This document shows, in pieces, positions 14,017-17,207 of a stretch of 17,207 bases of DNA. The notes beneath the pieces are model-generated. The model was not told the DNA's origin. It ran no database searches and saw only the letters and a program-made list of their open reading frames with translations. Within the stretch, counting starts at the first letter, position 1, and every line of letters begins with the position of its first letter. The stretch spans positions 1 through 17,207 of the forward strand of contig CABTMH010000113.1 of assembly GCA_902485915.1 (NCBI GenBank), written 5' to 3'. Position numbers and translations under genes: made by a program. Origin of the DNA: an uncultured Oribacterium sp. (lineage in GTDB: Bacteria > Bacillota > Clostridia > Lachnospirales > Lachnospiraceae).

Positions 14017-14054
14017 TTGATATATTTATATCAAAGATGTAGACTTGTATACAA
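14017..14054 (+). promoter_or_regulatory. Control region of the acyl-CoA ligase: palindrome and GntR-type operator
   Basis: Two palindromes lie close together. TTGATATATTTATATCAA (14017-14034) has perfect 8-bp arms around TT. TTGTATACAA (14045-14054) is a perfect 10-bp palindrome identical to one upstream of the GntR gene at 16411-16420. TTGTATACAA-like sites are typical operators of FCD-type GntR regulators. TTGATA at 14017-14022 with TAGACT at 14040-14045 (17 bp apart) could be the promoter, in which case the operator covers its -10 and start site and binding would repress. The promoter call is weaker than the operator call. Confidence 0.6.
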
Positions 14055-14109
14055 CTAAACAAGCTGAATAACTTTGATAGGGTAAAAGTTGATTCAAGGA
14101 GGATGTTAC

Positions 14110-15732
14110 ATGGAACTGGTGAATCGGACAATCGCAGACTGTCTGAGAACGATGGTGGAAAAATATCCAGATCATATCGCACTCGAGCAGACGGACTGGA
14201 CCTGTACCTTCCGGGAACTGGATGAAATCACAGATGCCTATGCCGGACGCTTGATGAATCAGTATGGTGTAAAAAAGGGACAGCATATCGGCATCTGGAG
14301 TGTGAATACACCTAGCTTCGTATTCACGGCGCTTGCACTTTCAAAAATAGGTGCGGTGGTCTGCACATTTAATACATATTATCGTGTAGAAGAGATGAGC
14401 AGTATTCTATACCAGTCGGATGTTGAACTCCTGTTTTATGGTGGTGGCTGTAAGGATACAGTATACGATGACCTGATACCGGACATTAAGCGCCGTACGC
14501 CATCAGTGAAGCACTTTTATCACATTGACGAAAAGGAAGGCGGCATCTGGATGTCGCTCGACAGTTTTTCGGAGAACGAGAAGAGTGTGGAGACGATCCA
14601 GCAGGTACGGGATGCAGAAAAGCAGGTAGATACACAGGATCCTGTGTTTATCATTTTCACATCCGGAACGACCGAAACGCCGAAGGGGGTCGTGCTGACA
14701 CACTATAGCGTCATCAACGATGCACTGCATACGAAGCATTATATGCGCTGGACAGAGGAAGATAAGATGTGTGTTTCGGCTCCGATGTTTCACTGCTTCG
14801 GCCTGATCACGGCACTGGTCGGTTGTGTGACCACCGGCTTTACGATGCATCTGCTTCCGTATTTCCGTACAGCGACTGTATGGAGAGCGATTACAGAGTA
14901 TCACTGTACCATCATGATCGGTGTACCGAGTATGTATCTGGCACTGATTCATAAGAGTGAATATGCTGATCTGAACGGTGAGAGTCTGAAGTCTGGTATC
15001 GTGGGAGGATCGCCACTGCCGCCGGAAGAGTATGAAGAAATCAGTGCGCGCTTCCCGAATATGCATTTGCAGCCTTCGTTTGGTATGACGGAGATGTCAG
15101 CTGCGGTATCCTTCGCCGGATGGGATGATCCGATTGAAAAGAAGGCGGTGACCGTCGGACGACTCATGGAGGATGTCGAAGGACGAATCGCCGACCCGGA
15201 GACCGGAAAAGTTCTGGGACCGAATCAGCGAGGTGAGATCCAGTTCCGTGGCTTCAATGTCATGAAGGGATACTATAAACGTCCAGATAAAACTGCGGAA
15301 GCGTTTACCGCTGACGGGTGGTTCCGGTCGGGGGATATCGGCTATTTTAATGATGAAGAGGAACTGTGTATTACCGGTCGTCTGAAAGATATGATCATCC
15401 GTGGTGGTGAAAACATTTCACCGATGGAAATCGAAGAAGTGATTATGCGTTCCGGTATGGTGGAAAACGTAAAGGTGGTTGGTGTGCCATCGAAATTCCG
15501 TCAGGAAGAGGTGGCCGCTTGCGTGATTCCGAAAAACGGAAACATACTGAATATGGAAAGCTTTTATGCCTTCCTGAAGCCACGTATTGCGTCCTATAAG
15601 GTTCCGAAGTTTGTTCTTAGCTTTCACGAATTTCCGATGACAGCGTCTGGAAAGATCGATATCGCTGAAATCAGGCATCAGGCCATCGCGCTGACGAAAA
15701 CGCCGAATGAGCGTTGCTTCGTCAATGCATAA
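14110..15732 (+). CDS. AMP-forming acyl-CoA synthetase (carboxylic acid-CoA ligase)
   Basis: The 540-residue protein belongs to the ANL superfamily and should activate a carboxylic acid to acyl-AMP and then acyl-CoA. Visible motifs are the phosphate loop TSGTTETPKG (184-193), adenine region GMTEMS (325-330), GWFRSGDIGYF with Asp409, the hinge GRLKD (423-427), and the catalytic Lys515 in MTASGKIDIAEIR. The length is normal and no extra domain is fused. Substrate cannot be read from sequence; medium- or long-chain fatty acids, aromatic acids and bile acids are all possible. AAGGAGG at 14096-14102, 7 nt before ATG 14110, is the best ribosome binding site in the window and decides against the in-frame ATG 14089. 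A thioesterase and a GntR regulator follow. Base composition is less GC-rich than the histidine genes. Confidence 0.9.
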   Translation: MELVNRTIADCLRTMVEKYPDHIALEQTDWTCTFRELDEITDAYAGRLMNQYGVKKGQHIGIWSVNTPSFVFTALALSKIGAVVCTFNTYYRVEEMSSILYQSDVELLFYGGGCKDTVYDDLIPDIKRRTPSVKHFYHIDEKEGGIWMSLDSFSENEKSVETIQQVRDAEKQVDTQDPVFIIFTSGTTETPKGVVLTHYSVINDALHTKHYMRWTEEDKMCVSAPMFHCFGLITALVGCVTTGFTMHLLPYFRTATVWRAITEYHCTIMIGVPSMYLALIHKSEYADLNGESLKSGIVGGSPLPPEEYEEISARFPNMHLQPSFGMTEMSAAVSFAGWDDPIEKKAVTVGRLMEDVEGRIADPETGKVLGPNQRGEIQFRGFNVMKGYYKRPDKTAEAFTADGWFRSGDIGYFNDEEELCITGRLKDMIIRGGENISPMEIEEVIMRSGMVENVKVVGVPSKFRQEEVAACVIPKNGNILNMESFYAFLKPRIASYKVPKFVLSFHEFPMTASGKIDIAEIRHQAIALTKTPNERCFVNA

Positions 15733-15852
15733 GGCACAGAATCATCACTCCGTGGGCGCGGGTGACGATCGTCTGGTGATGATGAAGAGGCAGAAGCATT
15801 GGCCACAGGAAAAAGAGGATCCATTATGAAACAGGCGATGTGAGGATGATAT
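15733..15852 (+). other. Ligase-thioesterase spacer with hairpin, shared motif and a 5-codon minicistron
   Basis: ATCATCAC (15742-15749 region) can pair with GTGATGAT about 27 nt on. GGCAGAAGCATTGGCCACA (15789-15807) is another copy of the spacer motif. AGAGGAT then precedes ATG 15826, which reads MKQAM and stops at 15841-15843, so its stop overlaps the GAGG that serves the thioesterase. This could couple translation or be a relic of a former gene start. Confidence 0.35.
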
Positions 15853-16317
15853 ATGAAGAAAATGAATGAAGCATTTTATAAAAAGGTGATGGATTATCGA
15901 AATTCTGAGCATAATCCCTATGGACAGCTGCTGCAGCTGCGTGTCGTCGATATCCGAGACGGATATGGTCGCGTAGAGATCGATTTACGGCACGAGCTTA
16001 TGAACTCGGTCGGTATCGTGCATGGGGGACTCCTGTTCTCCATCGCGGATTCGGCGAGCGGCGCAGCGGCGGCTTCGAGAGGAACGGAGAGTGTGACGCT
16101 GAGTGGTGGCCTGAATATCATTCGTAAGAGTGTGGGATTCGAGAAGTTGATCGCCGAAGCATATGCGGTACAGAATGGAGGCACCATCTCGGTTTATGAT
16201 ACGAAGATCCATAATGAAAAGGGAGAACTGATTGCAGAAGGCATGTATACCTATTTCGATCTGCACCGTCCGCTGTTCGAGGATGAGGACACAAGCGGTA
16301 GTTGCCCCAGTTTTTAG
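15853..16317 (+). CDS. PaaI-type hotdog-fold acyl-CoA thioesterase
   Basis: The 154-residue protein matches the PaaI/4HBT hotdog thioesterases, which hydrolyse acyl-CoA thioesters. The signature NSVGIVHGGLLFSIADSASG (51-70) includes the conserved Asn51, His57-Gly58-Gly59 and Asp66. The fold core ends near residue 137 (YTYFDLHRP). The remaining tail ends GSCPSF, and those last codons coincide with an insertion-sequence-end-like motif at 16299-16317, so the native C-terminus may have been replaced. GAGGAT is about 5-6 nt upstream of ATG 15853. With the acyl-CoA ligase it forms an activation/release pair: it may recycle CoA from dead-end acyl-CoAs or release a modified acid. Native substrate unknown. 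Confidence 0.85.
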   Translation: MKKMNEAFYKKVMDYRNSEHNPYGQLLQLRVVDIRDGYGRVEIDLRHELMNSVGIVHGGLLFSIADSASGAAAASRGTESVTLSGGLNIIRKSVGFEKLIAEAYAVQNGGTISVYDTKIHNEKGELIAEGMYTYFDLHRPLFEDEDTSGSCPSF

Positions 16318-16325
16318 ACAGCTAT
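16299..16325. other. Possible relic insertion-sequence end
   Basis: GTAGTTGCCCCAGTTTTTAG at 16298-16317, then ACAG, resembles the terminal sequence seen on IS3/IS150-like elements (TG-x-ACTG-x-CCCC...GGACA). It also resembles the core of the 33-bp repeats at 1007-1138 read on the minus strand (TGCCCCGTTTTT). No transposase or second end is present. The match is by eye and could be chance. Confidence 0.25.
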
Positions 16326-16410
16326 GACCTGACCTTAGGTGAAATAGTGGCAAAAAAATGTCGGAATTCGAAGATTTTGTTAGAGATGTCAGTTTACGAA
16401 TCTTGTAATT

Positions 16411-16420
16411 TTGTATACAA
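16411..16420. promoter_or_regulatory. Predicted GntR/FCD operator upstream of the regulator gene
   Basis: TTGTATACAA is a perfect 10-bp palindrome in an AT-rich context, identical to 14045-14054. It lies 31 bp before the regulator's ATG and is followed by TATACT/TACTAT at 16422-16429, a likely -10; TTGTAA at 16403-16408 is a possible -35 at short spacing. Overlap with the promoter suggests autoregulation. Confidence 0.65.
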
Positions 16421-16451
16421 TTATACTATTCGCAGAGGGGACATACATCAT

Positions 16452-17165
16452 ATGAATAACAAAATCAATTTGAGTCAGATCGCAGCAATAAAAAACATGA
16501 ATAGTGACGAGATCTATGAAGAAATCCGAAATCAGATCATCGATATGAACTATGAGCCTGGGCAGATGCTGAGCGAGAACCAGATGGTAGAGCACTATAA
16601 AGTCTCCCGTACGGTAATTCGTGCAGTCTTTTCCAGACTTCAGCAGACGGGATTTCTGGAGGTATATCCGCAGAGAGGTACCTTCGTATCGCTGATCAAT
16701 CTAAATTATGTTTCAGATCTTCTCATGCTGCGAACGGCCGTCGAAAAAGAGGTTATCTACGAGCTGATTACCTATTTGTCAGACGAAAGGCTGAATGCAC
16801 TGATTGAGAAACTTGAAGAGAACATGATGAAGCAGGAATTATGCTCTCATGAAATCGACTACCATGGTAACTTTCCGAAGCTGGACAGTGAATTTCATGA
16901 GGCGATGATCCAATCTGTACGAAGAGAGTCGCTGGTTGCACTACTTGGCCCGTACATGGGTCACATCGCGCGATGGAGAAACTTTGACGTTTTCTTCGAT
17001 AGTCGTATTCCTGAACTTATAAAGGAACATCGACATATTCTGGAGGCTCTAAAAAGTAAAGATATTTTGCTGACACAGAAAGCACTGGCAGAGCATCTGG
17101 AAACCATCACAACGATAGCAGATCGTGCGATGAAGGAGTACCCATCCTACTTTATACGCCAGTAA
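16452..17165 (+). CDS. GntR-family transcriptional regulator with FCD ligand domain
   Basis: The 237-residue protein has an N-terminal winged helix-turn-helix (about 18-80), with recognition-helix region MLSENQMVEHYKVSRTVIRA and wing QRGTFVS. An all-helical FCD domain follows (about 85-225). Likely FCD metal or ligand residues are Asp145 and His149 (LDSEFHEAM), His193/His195 (EHRHILEAL) and His215 (AEHLETI); FCD domains commonly bind organic acids through a metal ion. AGAGGGG at 16433-16440 before ATG 16452 sets the start; the frame is open upstream to 16302, but that stretch has no ribosome binding site and would place the operator inside the gene. It probably controls the acyl-CoA ligase and thioesterase genes and itself. 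Composition is AT-richer than the rest of the window. Confidence 0.92.
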   Translation: MNNKINLSQIAAIKNMNSDEIYEEIRNQIIDMNYEPGQMLSENQMVEHYKVSRTVIRAVFSRLQQTGFLEVYPQRGTFVSLINLNYVSDLLMLRTAVEKEVIYELITYLSDERLNALIEKLEENMMKQELCSHEIDYHGNFPKLDSEFHEAMIQSVRRESLVALLGPYMGHIARWRNFDVFFDSRIPELIKEHRHILEALKSKDILLTQKALAEHLETITTIADRAMKEYPSYFIRQ

Positions 17166-17207
17166 TATTTAAATAGCACTGACATGAATCCTCAAACGGA
17201 TGAATTT

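Noticed and set aside
16302..16451. N-terminal extension of the GntR regulator starting at 16302
   Set aside because: No ribosome binding site, overlap with the thioesterase end, and the operator/promoter lies inside it.

Overview
The window looks like chromosomal DNA from a Gram-positive Firmicute, most likely a Clostridia/Lachnospiraceae-type organism. The reasons are a short-form HisG paired with HisZ, a PHP-type histidinol phosphatase, Gram-positive AGGAGG-like ribosome binding sites and hairpin-plus-T terminators. This assignment is inferred from gene content; no search was run. The central 11 kb is visibly GC-rich and strongly biased in codon use. The left edge (a low-GC surface-type protein) and the right edge (acyl-CoA ligase, thioesterase and GntR) are less GC-rich, which suggests separate histories.

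Layout. Positions 2-649 hold the 3' end of an unrecognised protein. Positions 650-1204 are a degraded zone: a broken HD-domain phosphohydrolase remnant, then a four-fold 33-bp repeat that resembles a solo insertion-sequence end and contains a near-consensus promoter facing pncA. Positions 1205-3213 are a nicotinamidase and nicotinate phosphoribosyltransferase pair (NAD salvage), closed by a strong terminator. A second near-consensus promoter and a roughly 125-nt nested inverted repeat, probably a structured leader RNA of unknown family, precede a long histidine cluster: hisC, hisB, hisZ, hisG, hisD, hisH, hisA, hisF, hisI, a Nudix hydrolase, a spermidine-synthase-like protein and a PHP histidinol phosphatase. 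A terminator follows at 13940-13965.

The histidine cluster supplies every step from PRPP and ATP to histidine except PR-ATP pyrophosphatase (HisE). No hisE is seen; a Nudix hydrolase sits where hisE usually stands, next to hisI. Between hisF and hisI is a decaying tandem duplicate of the hisF 3' end. The long intercistronic spacers share a GGCAGR-RCATTGG-like motif.

The right-hand block (14110-17165) encodes an AMP-forming acyl-CoA ligase, a PaaI-type hotdog thioesterase and a GntR/FCD regulator. The same perfect 10-bp palindrome TTGTATACAA lies upstream of both the ligase and the regulator, so this is probably a small self-regulated carboxylic-acid activation module.

The most interesting unexplained items are the structured RNA before hisC, the possible Nudix replacement of HisE, the hisF tail duplication, the relic transposon end acting as a promoter for pncAB, and the GntR regulon. 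I see no defence system, CRISPR array, tRNA or rRNA.
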